A DNA stretch of 64,000 nt from Nothopassalora personata (lineage: Eukaryota; Ascomycota; Dothideomycetes; Mycosphaerellales; Mycosphaerellaceae): contig CM066287.1 in the NCBI GenBank assembly GCA_033816765.1, positions 7,068,001 to 7,132,000 on the forward strand. Direction: 5' to 3'. The notes under the pieces are model-generated. The model saw only the letters and a program-made list of their open reading frames with translations, had not been told where the DNA came from and did no database searches. Shown in pieces: positions 12,492-25,559 of this stretch (positions within the stretch are counted from its first letter, which is position 1; every line of letters starts with the position of its first letter). A program made the position numbers and the translations under genes.

Positions 12492-15116
12492 TTATGCTAA
12501 TAGGATTAACTAACGTACCTAGTCCTACTAGGACCTTATTAATAAAACAATTAGAGACCTACTTAACGTATACGTTATTACTTATATAGACAATATACTA
12601 GTCTATATAAAAGGATCCCTTTAGGAACATATAAAACAAGTCTAGGGCGTATTCGAACAACTTACACGTTTAGGATTTAAGACGGTATTTAAGAAATGCA
12701 AATTTTATAGGGAAAAAGTTAAATTCTTAGGCTTTATAATTAGTATAATAGGGATAACAATCGACTCTACGAAGATATAGTTAATTAGAAAATAGCTAGA
12801 ACCGGAAAAAATTAAGAACGTACAATTATTCCTTACACTAGTGAACTGAACTATAACCAAAAATTCATTAAGGACTATTTGAGGATAGTAGTACTAATAA
12901 CGATACTTACGAAAAAAGACGTTAACTAGAAATTAGGAAAAGAATAGATTAAAGCAGTTAAGAAACTTAAAGAATAATACGCTTTAGCCCCTACGCTTTA
13001 GACTATTTAATAATGGTAAGGAAGTCTATATTAAGACCGATGCGTCTAATATAGTAATAGGCGCGTATTAAACATAAATATATAATAGGAAAAGACACCT
13101 AGTAGCCTATTACTGCCGGAAAATATCTATAGCGGAATAGAACTACGAGATCTATAATAAAGAGCTTCTAGCTATTACTACTACTATATAAGATTAGAGA
13201 GTATATATTAAGGGCCTACTAAAGTTAACAATTCTTTCTAATTATAAGAATCTTACGTACTTTACGACGATAAAAGAGCTTACCCGAAGGTAAGTCTACT
13301 AGTTGGAGCTACTAGGGTAATATAGATTTAAGGTTAAATATATACTGGGAATAGAGAATAGCGGCGTAGATACGCTAAGCTAGAGAAGCGACTATATAGA
13401 AGGAAAAGAACTAGTATAATATAAAATACTAAAGACGAACCCTAACGGAAGTCTTAGTATAAATACGAGAGAATTTAATAATATTGTACGGATCCTAAGT
13501 AATTAGAATAAACAGTTCCCTATATCATAAGGTAGATACTAAGTACTAAAGGATTAAGAAGAAGAGTATATATAACAATACTATAGTAGACTAACTTATA
13601 GACACCCTAGAACGATAAAGACAATAGACCTTATATAACGTAGCTCCTTATTCCTATAAATAAGACTAAAAGTACTACGCTATACTAAACAATACGTACA
13701 TTACTAATTAAATAAGGCTATAAGATACGCAAAATACGGTTACCTACAGTTTATGACACTACTAACGAACCTATAGGACGAAGTTACAATAGACTTTATT
13801 ACGAAACTCCCGCTATCGAAAGACTAAGTTATAAGGTAACCATACAATATAATACTAGTTATAGTTAATAGACTTGTAGAATACGTACATTTTATTCCTA
13901 CATTAGAGACATATAATATAGAGTAGCTTGGATACCTTATACTAGATAGACTTGTCCGATACTACGGATTCCCCTAAACATTCATAACGGATAGAGGTAA
14001 GCTATTTATATTAAACTACTAGAAAACACTTACAGGAACAATTAGAATTAAACATAAGCTATTAATAGTATATTATCTAGAGATAGATAGATAGACTAAG
14101 AGAATAAATTAGACGCTAGAATAATACCTACAATATTACATTGGCTACGTATAAGATAACTAGGGTTTACTACTGCTAATAGCGTAGATTACACTAAATA
14201 ATTATAAATTGGAAACAACTTTAACAATACTATTTTATATAAACTTTAGTAAAGATCTAACCCTATTTAGAACACCTAGATCCTACCTATAGGCTAAAAG
14301 AGTAATCGTAACGACGGATACTCTTAAGGATGTGTATAAAGATACACGTAAGGCAATTAAAGATATATAACGAAAATTGTCTTAATAACGGTAAGACACG
14401 AGAAAAATAGCACCTCTACTAAAGGAGGGGAATAAGGTCTATCTCCTTATAAAAAACTTAAGAATAAGAAGATAGACTAAGAAACTAGATTATATAAAGG
14501 TCGGACTATTTTTTATCAATGAATTTAGAGGGCTAGTTAACTACCGCCTACAACTACTACCCGACGTAAAAATCTATCTAGTCTTCTACATCTCTAAGTG
14601 AGAACCTGTAGACGCTAAAACACCTTACTAGGAAAGCTTCTATCTAGAGCTAGAAGTAGAAAAAGAATTTAAAGTCGAAAGAATCCTAGATAAGAAAGGT
14701 TAGCGAGACCCTATTAAATAGAAAGGATATAATAAATTAGAAAATACTTAGGAACCGGAGGAAAACCTATAAAGCTATTAATAAAAAATTAAATAGGGCC
14801 TAAGAAACGAGACTTATATAACTACCTAGTAGAACTAGAGCAAATATATAAATTAAACGCGTTATTAATTAAATCGATCGAGGAATATACTATAGGGGAT
14901 AGACTAACGGTTGTATCCGTAGCGGGATAATTAATATCCTCAATCTTACTAGAGGCCTCTATTTTAGCCTCTTAATAAGTCGGCTTCTTATGCGTACGCT
15001 CCTCCACTTAGTAAAGTATAGCCTTATCCTATATTAGCCGTACTAGGACTTCCGCAAGATCCTCCGTATCCTTTTTAACCTTCTTCCTATACTCCTCGTA
15101 AGTCTTATTAAGGAAC

Positions 15117-15905
15117 TAACCTAGAATAGTACTTTTATTACTACTATAGTAAGAACTTAATAGAGTAGGCTAAGTAGTTAGCTATTACTAAATTTATATA
15201 TAATAATAGCGTCTATCCTATACTACGTATAAGCTCCTTTAAAATAGCGTATAGTTAGAGACTAGAGACTATTACCCTAAGACCTATAGGATCTTAAGAC
15301 GAGATCCGGGAAGGGAGGTACTAGTAGCGATAGACTTAGTTAACTATATACGAGAAATACGCGCTATACTTACGAAGCACTAGTAAACCGTAGTAGATAA
15401 CTAAGCTAACTACTATAGTAAGACTTATAAGGTGAAGAGCTATTACGTAGGTAATATAGTCTTATTATCTATAAAGAACCTAAGATTAGTATTACTAAAG
15501 AAGAAGATAGATCTAAAGTTCGTTAGTTCTTATTGTATTATTAACGCTATTAGTACGTAGGCGTACTACCTAGTATAACTAGTAGAGTTAAGAATCTATA
15601 ATATATTTTATATATCCCTCCTTAAGCTATATACGGATAGTAAGAAGAATAGAGGTACTATACCCCTTACTAATAAGGATAGGGAATATAAAGTAGAGGT
15701 AGTACTAGAAAAGCGTAGGTATAAGAGTAAAGTATAGTACCTAGTACGATAGAAGGGCTAGCTAGGGGAATATAATAGCTAGGAGCTAGTATAAGGGCTT
15801 ATAAATACTACGCGTATAGTTAGTAAATACGAAGCGTAACATAAGATATAAGAGGGAGGAGAGAAGATTCTATATTTCTATATTTATAAAAATAAAATAA
15901 AAGTA
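15117..15905 (+). pseudogene. Gypsy B integrase C-terminus and chromodomain, copy 1
   Basis: The plus-strand frame shows the integrase C-terminal region (AITKF, then FVS-Y-IINAIST-AYYL, then FYISLLK) followed by a clear chromodomain near 15690-15850: YKVEVVLEKRRYKSKVQYLV, then [W]KG, then [W]ELV with the tryptophans now TAG stops. This matches 24390-25013 plus 31957-32050, where the same chromodomain is split by Gypsy A. Chromodomains on Ty3 integrases are thought to bias insertion towards modified chromatin. The remnant cannot be translated. Confidence 0.75.
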
Positions 15906-15959
15906 AGACTCCTTTATTAGCGCGCGATTTATAGGCGCTACGCTACGTAGACTAAAGAT

Positions 15960-16720
15960 AGGTATAGAGTAGGCGGCTAGTAGGCAAGGCGCGCTTACTC
16001 CTTATCCTTATTATTATTATCATTACTATAGTCACCGTGTATAGCTACCGGTAAGAAAGCCTAGTTAGCGGTAGTAATACTAATGTTCTAAGCCTATAAA
16101 AATCATAACCGCGGTTAGTATAGGACGTATATATAATATATAGGCTACCTATAGTACGGCTAAGCTCGAGTACTCCGTTAATGGCCCTATTTAACTCTTA
16201 TAATAGAACTATAGCTATATTAGCGGTACTAGAGGAGGGAGCTATAGTAGAGGCGCCGGTAGGGGGTACGCGCGTCTTACTAAGACACTTATACTTATAG
16301 GTACTAAACTACCTCTTACCCTAGGAGGAGGTTAGCTAAGTTATATAGGAAACGATAGTATAGCGTATACGGTAAGCCTATAGGTAATACGCGAGGTATA
16401 GTATTTATACCGAGGACTTACTTACTACTATTAGGATAGAGGCGGCGTTACTTATTAAGAGCTTCCTACTCCTCCGTAGTAGGAGGGTCGCTAAGGATAC
16501 GGGCGATACTTTATAGCTACTAACCCTACGTTTAGTTTATCCTATACTATCTTATTAAAACCTAGCAAGAAGTAAGAAAGAACCTCCGGGAAATAAATAA
16601 GGTTCGACTCGGATAAGGATTTCGCTTACCTTTATTACGGGTACTATATCTAAAATAACGATACCTACGAGGTAAATACAACCTAGCGACGCGACATAGC
16701 TAATCTCAGTATACCTTCCC
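15960..16720 (-). pseudogene. Unknown repeated coding remnant X, copy 1
   Basis: A minus-strand frame beginning near 16330 reads GKR-[W]FSTYKYKCLSKTRV followed by a serine/alanine-rich linker and an NRAINGVLELSRTI helix. A homologous frame lies at 32380-33500 in the same position downstream of Gypsy B, with similar residues (GKR-[W]YSAYKNKYIGDTRV). The conserved protein pattern between two RIP-diverged copies argues for a former gene, perhaps carried by Gypsy B or an element next to it. I do not recognise the family. Flanking DNA from 15905 is RIP-degraded. Confidence 0.4.
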
Positions 16721-17179
16721 AATTAGGAAAGACCCCGGATTTTTAAAACCTAAGGTATTTTAACCTCTTAAGAATTTACCGTTTTTAGAAACGGTAATAT
16801 CTCGATAACTCTACGAGCTATAAATATAAACGGACATGTTTTTAGACCGTCTATATAGGATAGATCTAACGATAGAGAGCCTATAGCGTTATAAAGTCCC
16901 TACGGAGTGCTATTCTAAGTAATTAGAAGTCTTAGTGTTACTAGTAGTATAAAATCCTTAAGGGGAACCTACTAGCAATCCGTATACTAATACGTTAGGA
17001 CGAAAAATAGCGAGATCTTAGGGGAGGACCCTACGAAAGTAGCTAGAGTATATACCTATCTCTCTATAAAAAGGATAAGGCATTTTTAAGGGATTAAAAA
17101 TTGCTCTTATTCTTCCTTCTAAGGACGCTTCTATCCCTAATTCTAGAAACATAAAATACTAGAATTATAATGCGTAATA

Positions 17180-18063
17180 ATAATGTCTATTCACGATAAG
17201 ATATTTAATATTACGCTTCTTAAAGGCTAAATTAATTATTAATTTTAGGCCTTAAGAATTAAAATATACCTTATAAAAGAAGGCCTTATTAAGGCTATAG
17301 AGGAACCTATTACGGACGAGGAAGATATAAAGCAAAAAGCCCTTACCGTTATAACCTAGGTTATCTATTAAGGACGGGCCTTTATTACAAATATAAACTA
17401 AGAATACGGCTCTAGAAGCGTAGAATACCCTAGAGGATTTGTATAGTCCTAAAGGTTATAATTCCTCGTTCCTACTTTTAAAAGAGCTTTTTAATACTAC
17501 GCTCTCTAAGAGTAATAACTCAATAGAGTAATATACGACTATATTTGCCGTTTATATAATCCCCCAAAGTCTAAGGGTATAGAGCTACCTAAGTAAGTTA
17601 TATTATAGCTTAGACTTTAAATAATTTAACAGACAAATACGAGTCTTTTATTACCTCTATAAGTTAAAGTTCAAGAGTAGATATAGAGGTATTTACTCTC
17701 GAAGAATTATTTAGTAATCTTCTAGACGAGTCTAGGAGATATAGCGCCAAAGATAAAGAAGATAGCGGGTTATTTCTAAATAATTCTAAGAGTAGAATTC
17801 GAAAATATTACGGGCCTAAAAGACCGGGAAATAAGGGGGCCTAAATATGTTAATTTAAATAAAAAATGTTCTTACTACGATAAAAAAGGATACGATAAAT
17901 CTACGTATTTTAAGAAGTATCCTAATCTAAGAATTAGGACTTTTAAGAAAAGTAATAATACTTATAAGTCCGAAAATAAGGATGCTAAAGAGGACAGCAA
18001 CGCTTGATTTGCTAATTTTAACGAGGATATTGAAGTAGAAGTACTATTTTCTAATTTAGAGGA
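17180..18063 (+). pseudogene. Copia-like gag remnant
   Basis: The plus-strand frame reads like a Ty1/Copia gag: LLKAKLIINF-[W]ALRIKIYLI near 17215 (the usual LxGxNYxxWxxRMxxxL start), a central EPITDEEDIKQKALT helix, and a zinc-knuckle-like KCSYYDKKGYDKSTYFKK near 17865, where C/H residues have become Y as CAT to TAT or TGT to TAT would give. It is cut at 18064 by an inverted solo LTR. The Copia pol remnant at 19880-22000 is on the same strand, so the two may be one element split by nested insertions. Confidence 0.6.
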
Positions 18064-18616
18064 TATTAAAAGATAGGTATAGAGCGGAAGTTAGCCTTAG
18101 GATAGTCCTAGTAAATGGTAGGTATACGAGGTATAAGAGTAGTAAGTAGTAGGTACAATAGTAGTAAGAGTAGTAGAACCTGCTTTATTACTTATGCCTA
18201 TCTAGAGGGCTGATTCTACTCTTATTTATATTCAATTATAGACTCCTAGAACCTTCTATACCACGTAATCTATTACGTAGGCATACGTAGGCGTAGATAT
18301 TCTGAGAAGTGGATTTATAAGAAGTTATAGCTCAAACATTCTATTTAATTCTATAACTTGACTTCTAGACCGCCCAGAGCGTTCTAGATTTTAACATAGT
18401 TAGAGACTAACATGTTTTCACTATTTTAGAACCTGCTCATCCGGCCCTAGCCTATTACGGCTATAGTTGAGTTATTTATAGCGTTATAAACAAAACTTCT
18501 AGTATTCTACTATCTTAGGATTGTAACTAAGATAGTAACTACTAAGAATAGTAGTATATCCACTTTATAGCTAAGAACACTTCGCTAAGTAGCTATATAA
18601 AACTTATAAACTAATA
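18064..18616 (-). repeat. Solo LTR, inverted copy
   Basis: Reverse complement of the 543-bp LTR at 11949-12491, alignable end to end with C/T and G/A differences. It lies at the junction between the Copia gag remnant and an inverted Gypsy A fragment. No target duplication was found. Confidence 0.7.
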
Positions 18617-19870
18617 AGTATCTTATAGTATACTAGTTCTTTTCCTTATATATAGTCGCTTCTCCGGCTTAGAGTACCTACGCGACCATTCTCTTTTCCT
18701 AGGGTATAGCTAACTACAAACTTATACTACCCTAGTAGCTCCGACTAGCGGGCTTACCTTTAGGTAAGTTCCTCTTTCGTCGTAAATTACGTAAGATTCT
18801 TATAGTTAGAAAGAATTGTTAACTTTAGTAGGCCCTTAATATATACTCCCTAATGTTATATTACGTAAATAAAAGCTAGAAGCTTTTTATTATAGATGTC
18901 GTAGTTCTATTCTGCTGTAGTCATTTTCCGGGAGTAATAGACTACTAGGTGTCTCTTCCTACTATATGTCTATATTAGATGTGCGCCTATTACTATATTA
19001 GACGTATTAGTCTTGATATAGACTTCCTTAATACTATTAAATAGTCAAGGCGTAGGGGCTAAAGCGTATTAATTCTTAAGTTTCTTAAATGCTTCTTACT
19101 ATTCCTTTCCCTATTTCTAGTCAACGTCTTTTCTCGTAAGCATTATTATTAGTACTACTATTTTAGAATAGTCCTTAATGAATTTCCGGTTATTGTTTAC
19201 TAGTCTAAGGAATAATTATACGTCCTTAACTATCTTTAGTTCTAGCAATTCTCTACTTAACTATATCTTCGTAGGGTCAATTATTATCCCTATTGTACTA
19301 ATAAGAAAGCCTAAGAATTTAACTTCTTTCTTATAGAATTCGTATTTCTTAGGTACCGTCTTAAAACCTAAACGTATAAGTCGTTTAAATATGTCCTAGA
19401 CTTATCTTATATGTTTCTAAAGGGAACCTTTTGTATACACTAGTATCTTATCTATGTACGTAGAAACGTATACGTTGAGTAGGTCTCTAAGTATTTTATT
19501 AATAAGGTCCTAGTAGGATACTAAAAGGGTAGCCTATAGCTAACCCTTATATGAAATATACGGCTATATCTAGCCTAGTAAGCCGTACGTAACGCTTATA
19601 CGTATACTAAGCGACGCGTATAGCGTCTAGAGAAGAAGGTAAGCTTTAGTTTATCTACGATTAGAATATCGTAGGCGTACTATATATTACGACATTCCCT
19701 TATAGTTATGATAGATGCGGGTACGTTAGTTAATCTTATTAGTATAATAAAGGATTCGTAAAGTTTATATCTTATCTAAAAAGCGGTTTTATATTCTTCT
19801 CCTTCTACTATTTGTATAGTATAGAAGGTATCTATTATAATCTAGTGCAATTAGGCTTTCAATTAGGCTT
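18617..19870 (-). pseudogene. Inverted Gypsy A RT-RNase H fragment
   Basis: Reverse complement of the Gypsy A RT/RNase H region (compare 28500-29560). Landmarks on the minus strand include the YIDDILVY-type block near 19450 and the RNase H EIYNKELLAI-type helix near 18890. It is interrupted at 19522-19713 by a short solo-LTR-like insertion and RIP-degraded throughout. Confidence 0.7.
19522..19713. repeat. 192-bp solo-LTR-like insertion with target duplication
   Basis: The inverted Gypsy A RT is interrupted by exactly 192 bp. Flanks are GATAC (19517-19521) and GATGC (19714-19718); uninterrupted Gypsy A has the single sequence GATGC at this point (reverse complement of 28660-28665). That is a 5-bp target duplication with one RIP transition. 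The unit starts TAAAAGGG and ends ATGATA, compatible with TG...CA ends after RIP. Other copies: about 1075-1266 and 33616-33812. Confidence 0.8.
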
Positions 19871-19879
19871 AGAGCTTAA

Positions 19880-22000
19880 GATCTACTTACTACTAAGTAG
19901 TTACGTAACTAGATTAGTTATTTACTTACATCTGTTCTTTTTAGGTATATATAGTCTTAGATAGATATATATAATATATAGTCTACTTTCTAGTCCTTTA
20001 GCTAACCGTTATATAAGCCTAAAGTAAGTAAAGCCGCGGTAGAAAGGGTAATAGACTCTATAGAAATAGTAAGGATAGACAAAATAGTAGTATACTAACT
20101 GGCTACTAGAACATTATAGCTAGACTAAAGTAAAATTACTACACTAGTATATTCTTATACGATGTAATTAATCTAAGTAAGCGTCTACCAAAGGATTAGC
20201 GCTCTAAGTAGTAGAAGAAGTACTTTAAGAACTTTATTAACTACTACTTAGGTAATAATAGTAAACAACTTATTAGTATTAAATTGTAACAGTCGTACTA
20301 ATAAAGAACGAGACTAAGCGATGATAGATAGTAGAGGATCTACCTTATCCTTAAATACTAAATAGTTTACTAGTCTTATAGTCCTCTTAAGCTTAATTGG
20401 TAACTTAGAATTTAACTTTAGGAATTACTCGGTTTATAATAACTGCTTAGATACCTATATAATAAACTATTATAACTAGTAAGGTATAGAGTTCATTACT
20501 AAGCGACTTATTACCTTATAGATCTAAGCTAGTATAACTAACTTTCTAATTATAGCGTTAGGGCGCGTTAATATAACTATATAGGAATATCTATTTACCC
20601 TATTAGATGTCGTATACTATAATAGATTTTATGTAAATATTATCTTATATACGCGTATAGAAGTAGCTAGACTCTAGTAGTATAGTTATACTAATAGTAT
20701 ATAGTATGAAAACTATAGCATCTAGACCTATAATACCCTACTAGTATAATCCCCTTCTTTAAGATAGTTATACTACCTTAATTACCTATCGTCTATTAAT
20801 AGCTATTATCTAATAGGCTTATCCTACCTAAGATAACTAAGGAGTACGGTATAGTACACTTTATTAATACGGTTAGTAAGGGTAATACTATTAAGACTAT
20901 TTAGTACTTAAGTATTAACCGTACAGTTATAGTAGTTATTAAATAGTACTAGGGGTACTAAAGGTATAGCTACATCTAGTAAAATCTCTAAATACCGTAA
21001 GCTCTTAGGCTACTAATAGCAATAGATCTTTAGTTATATTAGTACTAAGTAGTTTAACTATCTACCACTTAGAGTTAAGGGGGTAATTCTTTTAAGAAAA
21101 GTCCTAAGGCCCTACTTACTACGTACTATAGGGTATATAGTTTAGCTAAAGCCTATAAAGTAAAAAATAGGGTACAGCCTATAAGATTAACTACACCCTA
21201 TAGGTATATAGCTATAGACTTAGCTAAATTTAAGCCCACTTATAATAGTAACCGCTAGCTAGTCTACTTCTATAATCTAGATACCTATAGCTACTTCTAG
21301 TTTACTACTAAGAATAAGGACTAATAGTTAGTCCTATTATACTTTAAAAGCCTATTAAGCTTTATTAACTTTATAGGGCCTAAGTTTATTTACTTCTATA
21401 GCGATAATTAATTAGCTATTAGTACGACCTTTTGCTTAGTTATAAATAGTAATAACATTACTTAGCGACCTACAATAGAGTATAGTCTATAGTAGGACGT
21501 AGTAGAAAGAGGTAGTTCCCTTATTATTACGATAGTACGTATAATACGGATCTATGCTAATCTACCTAAGAAGTTATAGCTCAAGTATATAGTAGTAGCG
21601 TACTATATCCTTCAAAAATTACCGATCTAGTTAAAGGGATAGACGACTCCCTTTAAGTTAGTGATAGGCCGTATACTAAAAGTTAGGTACATAGTAGTAT
21701 ATAGATACTTAGTATATGTCTATATTTATAGACTAGATTAACTAACTAAGACTAAGAAGCTTAAAGAGCGAGCTCTTATTACATATCTAGTGAAATACGA
21801 CTCTACTAATATCTATCGGATATAGGATCTATCTAAGGATAGAATTATACGGGTAAAGGACGTCCTCTTTAATAAGACTACGTTCTCTAACCTATCTATC
21901 ATAATAGTAGGGTACGCTATACCTATAGAATAGAAAGTAATAGTAGAACCGGCTAAAAAGCCTAAATAATACTACGATCTATATATAGCTTATTATCTTA
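19880..22000 (+). pseudogene. Copia protease-integrase remnant
   Basis: Plus-strand frames follow Ty1/Copia pol order. A degraded protease region lies near 20320-20620 and a GAG-pre-integrase histidine region near 21050-21150. The integrase core runs from 21180 (YRYIAIDLAKFKPTY, then NKD, then FINFIGPKFIYFYSDN), and the end of the core near 21600 reads AYYILQKLPI...TPFKLVIGR, the Copia equivalent of AYxLNRxPT...TPYE. Downstream the LVKYDSTNIYRI segment near 21790 is typical of the integrase-RT linker. RT was not recognised. Confidence 0.65.
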
Positions 22001-22772
22001 AGTAAAATATGACATAGGCCGAGAGGATAGAAGAATTTACTTAGTAGTAATAATAGCCTTAGTAGCCTATATACCTAAACTCTCGTAACTAGGTAGAAGA
22101 ATAGGTATAGTCTACCTATTAAAATCCTCGCTAATGCGCCTATTAGTAACTACTCCTTAGGCATAAACTATACTAGTCTTAACATAGAGAGCTAGCTTAA
22201 TTCAATTATTAACTAAACTTAATAGTTGTTTTAAGCTATCTAATTAGTTAATAGTAGAGGCTACTATAATCCCTATAACTTTAAGAGACTAGGTTAAATC
22301 TATTAAGAACGTATTAACTAATAAGAGCGTAGAGAACTCTAACAATAACGAGTAGTAATATATCTATATACTATAGTAGTAGATAACAGATGCTCTTATA
22401 GTAGAAGCTTATAAAGAGCTAAAGTATAAGGGGATCACATAACGGGCTCGGGTTACGTAACATTAGTAAAGGGATATATACCCGTACTATCCTCGGTTAC
22501 TAACTACGGACACTATACCTTTTAGTCGGGTTAGGTAGGGTTTAAAGTACGGGATATCGCTCTTATAAGAGTGTCCGCGGTTACCGGTTTACACGAGGTT
22601 TAGGTTTCGAGCCTTAGCTACGTAAGATAGATCGTGTTTCGAGCCTTAGCGGAAGACAGATTCTATTTCTCGCTGGCGAGCTAAGAGACTAGTCGTACGG
22701 GAACTACGTGTCGTAATTGGTCTATCGGTCGCGATTACGATACGTAGGCCGCGATTACGATACGCGTAATTA
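22001..22772. other. Junction DNA, partly protected from RIP
   Basis: From about 22430 to 22770 CA and TG are somewhat more frequent than in the surroundings. The stretch holds small direct repeats: TTTCGAGCCTTAGC twice (near 22606 and 22638) and GCGATTACGATACG twice (near 22732 and 22752). It could be the 3' end or LTR of the Copia element. At 22773 Gypsy B sequence begins abruptly. Confidence 0.4.
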
Positions 22773-25013
22773 AGGAATAGCCTACGCCTACGAGTTTCTA
22801 TAAGGTTTAATCCTTCCTAGGATTCTATAACTTCTATAGGCGTTCTATTAAAGGGTACTTAAGGATCGCGAAGCTATTAATAGACCCACTAAAGGGTTAT
22901 AAGAATAGTAAGAAGTAAGGGCCTCTTATATAGTCCGCTTACGAGGAGTAAGCGTTCTAACGGCTAAAAGCTAGGTTCCTCGGAGTACCTATCCTAAGGC
23001 ACTTCAACCCTACGTTACGTACGAGGGTTAAAACGGATGCCTTATGATTTACGATTACGGGTATTATCTCTTAGCTATTTAGTACTAAGTAGTACCTAAT
23101 CGCCTTCTATTCTCGTAAGATAATACCTACTAGTTATAACTATAAGACCTATAACTAGGAGCTACTAGTAGTAGTAGAGGTATCAAAGTATTAGCGACCG
23201 TACCTAGAAGGCGTTTATATATAGGTTAGGTACTAGTTAACTATATAAATCTATAGGGTTTTATAATAGTAAAGTAGCTAAATAGGAGGTAAGCTCGATA
23301 GGTAACGTTCCTATAATCTTTAACTTCGTAGTAGAGTATAGGCCGGAGAAGAGTAACCTAGTCAATACGCTATCGCGACGTAGTATCTACGTATACGTAG
23401 CGTAGTAGACGTCGAACTTACTTCTTACGCCATAAAGTAAGCTATCTTTCTAGAAGGAATCTATATTAAGAGAGGATAAGCCTATAGTAAGGCGCGTAAC
23501 CGCTATCTACGAGAAGATATAGGATAAGGTAATAATAATAGTAGTAGGAGGAGCCTACGAGCCGGCTCGTAGGGGACCCGCTCGCTACTAGTAAGAGTAT
23601 ATACTATAATAATATAGGGCGGCCTAGGTAAACTACTTATACTACTAATAGAAATCGTATAGGGGAGAGATAATAGGTACGTCGTATACTTATTGTAGGC
23701 GCCTAGTAAAGGGGACGTTAAGGATTAGTATATAAAAGATAGGTTAGTCTATTATAGAAACGCGATTATAGTACCTAAAGATTACGTAGTAAGAGTATAG
23801 TTACTCTATATATATTATAACGACCTACTAGTAGGACACTTTAGTAAGGTAAAGACTAAAGAGCTACTGCAACGTTACTACTAGTAGGAATTACTTAGTA
23901 GGGATATAAGGGAGTATATAGAAAACTATAGAGTATATCAAACGTTAAAGGCGAGGCGCTATTAATCCTACGGCGAGCTATAACTACTACCTAGGCTAGA
24001 CGGTCTATAGTAAGAAATTACCATAGATTTTATTACGGACCTACTACTAAGTAAGCGAGGAGAATACGTATATAATACGATCCTAGTAACCGTCGACCGC
24101 TACTCTAAAATAAACTTATATATTCCTACGACTAAGATATATATAGCCGTAGAGCTTACGAGGATCTTATAAGATAAAGTCGTACGGCATTATAGTATTC
24201 TAGCGGGTATAGTAAGTAACTACGGGTTAGTATTTACGAGTAGGTTCTAGAGTAACTTCACTTCTACTTTAAGGCGTAGGTGAAGCGTAAGCTATCTATA
24301 GCCTTTTACCCTTAGACTAAAAGTTACACTAAGACGGTAAACTAAACCTTAGAATAGTACCTTTGTTATTACTATCTAGCGATAACTAGATAGAGTAGGC
24401 TAAGTAGCTAGCTATTACTAAATTCGTATATAATAATAGTATCTACCCTACGCTACGTATAAACCTATTCGAGATAGCGTATAGTTAGAGACCTAAGATT
24501 ACCCTATAACCTATAGGATCTTAAGGCGAGATCCGGGTAGGGGAGGTACTAGTAGCGGTAGACTTAGTTAACCGTATACGAGAAATACACGCTACGCTTA
24601 CGAAGCGCTAGGAAACCGTAGTAGCTAACTAGGCTCGCTACTATAATAAGACTTATAAGGCTAAGAGCTATTACGTAGGTAATATAGTCTTGTTATCTAC
24701 GAAGAACCTAAGGTTAGTATAACTAAAGAAGAAGATAGGTCTAAAGTTTATCGGACTATATTATATTAAGTTTATCGGACTATATTATATTATTAACGCT
24801 ATCGGCTTATAGGTGTATCGCCTAGTACTACTAGTAGAATTAAGAATCTATAATATATTTTATATATCCCTCCTTAAGCCGTACGCGGGTAGCGAGAAGG
24901 ATAGGGGTACTATACCCCTCGCTAATAAGGATAGGGAATATAAAGTAGAGGTAGTATTAGGAAAGTATAGGTATAAGGGTAAAGTATAGTACCTAGTATA
25001 ATAGAAGAGCTAG
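22773..25013 (+). pseudogene. Gypsy B RNase H-integrase-chromodomain, copy 2
   Basis: 22773-23360 repeats the 7826-8410 segment (end of RT, RNase H). Integrase follows: a degenerate zinc-binding region near 23800-23950 (LLVGHFSKVKTKELL), then the catalytic core (ITIDFITDLLLSKRGEYVYN with the first Asp near 24025, TVDRYSK near 24090, and the second Asp block, now VSNYGLVF, near 24210). The chromodomain begins near 24945 and is cut at 25013 by Gypsy A, resuming at 31957. Two of the motif acids appear changed by G-to-A transitions. Confidence 0.75.
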
Positions 25014-25433
25014 TATTACGGTTCGGGGAGGGAGCCTCTTAGCTAACTAATTGAACTAATACTATTAGCGGACGTAGCCGTAAGGTAGGACCTACTCGTA
25101 GCACGTAACGAGCGAGCAGCTCGATTTATATGTTTAACGAGTAAATCCTATACTCGTGCTCGCGGGAGGGCGAGCAACGAGTAGAACAAATCTCCTTTGT
25201 ATTTAGGAACGCTAAGAATCCCTTATAGCTTCGAGGCGTTTAACTTACTGTTTAATATTACTATTTAGAATATACAGAAACCTAACCTCTACTATATTAT
25301 TTCTTAAGTCTTTATAAGACTAAGATAACTACTGCTTTATTACTCTCCCTCGACTTCGTATCGGCCCGAGAATAAACCCAATTAAGCTTATCTTCTTAAC
25401 TTATAATATTATTAGGTTATACTAAACCTAATA
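25014..25433 (+). repeat. 5' LTR of Gypsy A
   Basis: 420 bp, TATTACGG...CTAATA, probably TG...CA before RIP. It aligns over its full length with 31532-31951; most differences are C/T or G/A at former CA/TG. The internal region starts at GCTTTAAACGCCC. Confidence 0.9.
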
Positions 25434-25559
25434 GCTTTAAACGCCCTCTACGATAGGAGACCGATAGAGTAAACGGGGAACACCCGCCCCTAGTGAAGCA
25501 AGCAGAGCCCGACGACCTTAGACCGCGAACGATACTATTAATGCCCTAGCTACTTATAT

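Larger units (their letters stand above)
8426..15116 (+). mobile_element. Gypsy A-prime: RIP-degraded chromovirus, 3'-truncated
   Basis: A second copy of the Gypsy A type, alignable to 25437-30915 along its whole internal region. It has a 5' LTR of about 424 bp (8426-8849, starting TGTTACGG) whose sequence differs from the A LTR. Then come gag (from about 8850), a DS-x-ADVNV protease-like motif near 10960, RT from about 11580 (NGKLRLV, then NEITIKN), the RNase H acidic block near 13035, integrase near 13700-14250, and a chromodomain near 14660-14770 (RILDKKG...ENT-EPEENL). RT is interrupted by a solo LTR at 11949-12491. No 3' LTR is visible, and Gypsy B sequence resumes at 15117. About 14860-15110 can be read antisense as a lysine/glutamate-rich helix that may be a diverged form of the antisense ORF in Gypsy A. 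Confidence 0.75.
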
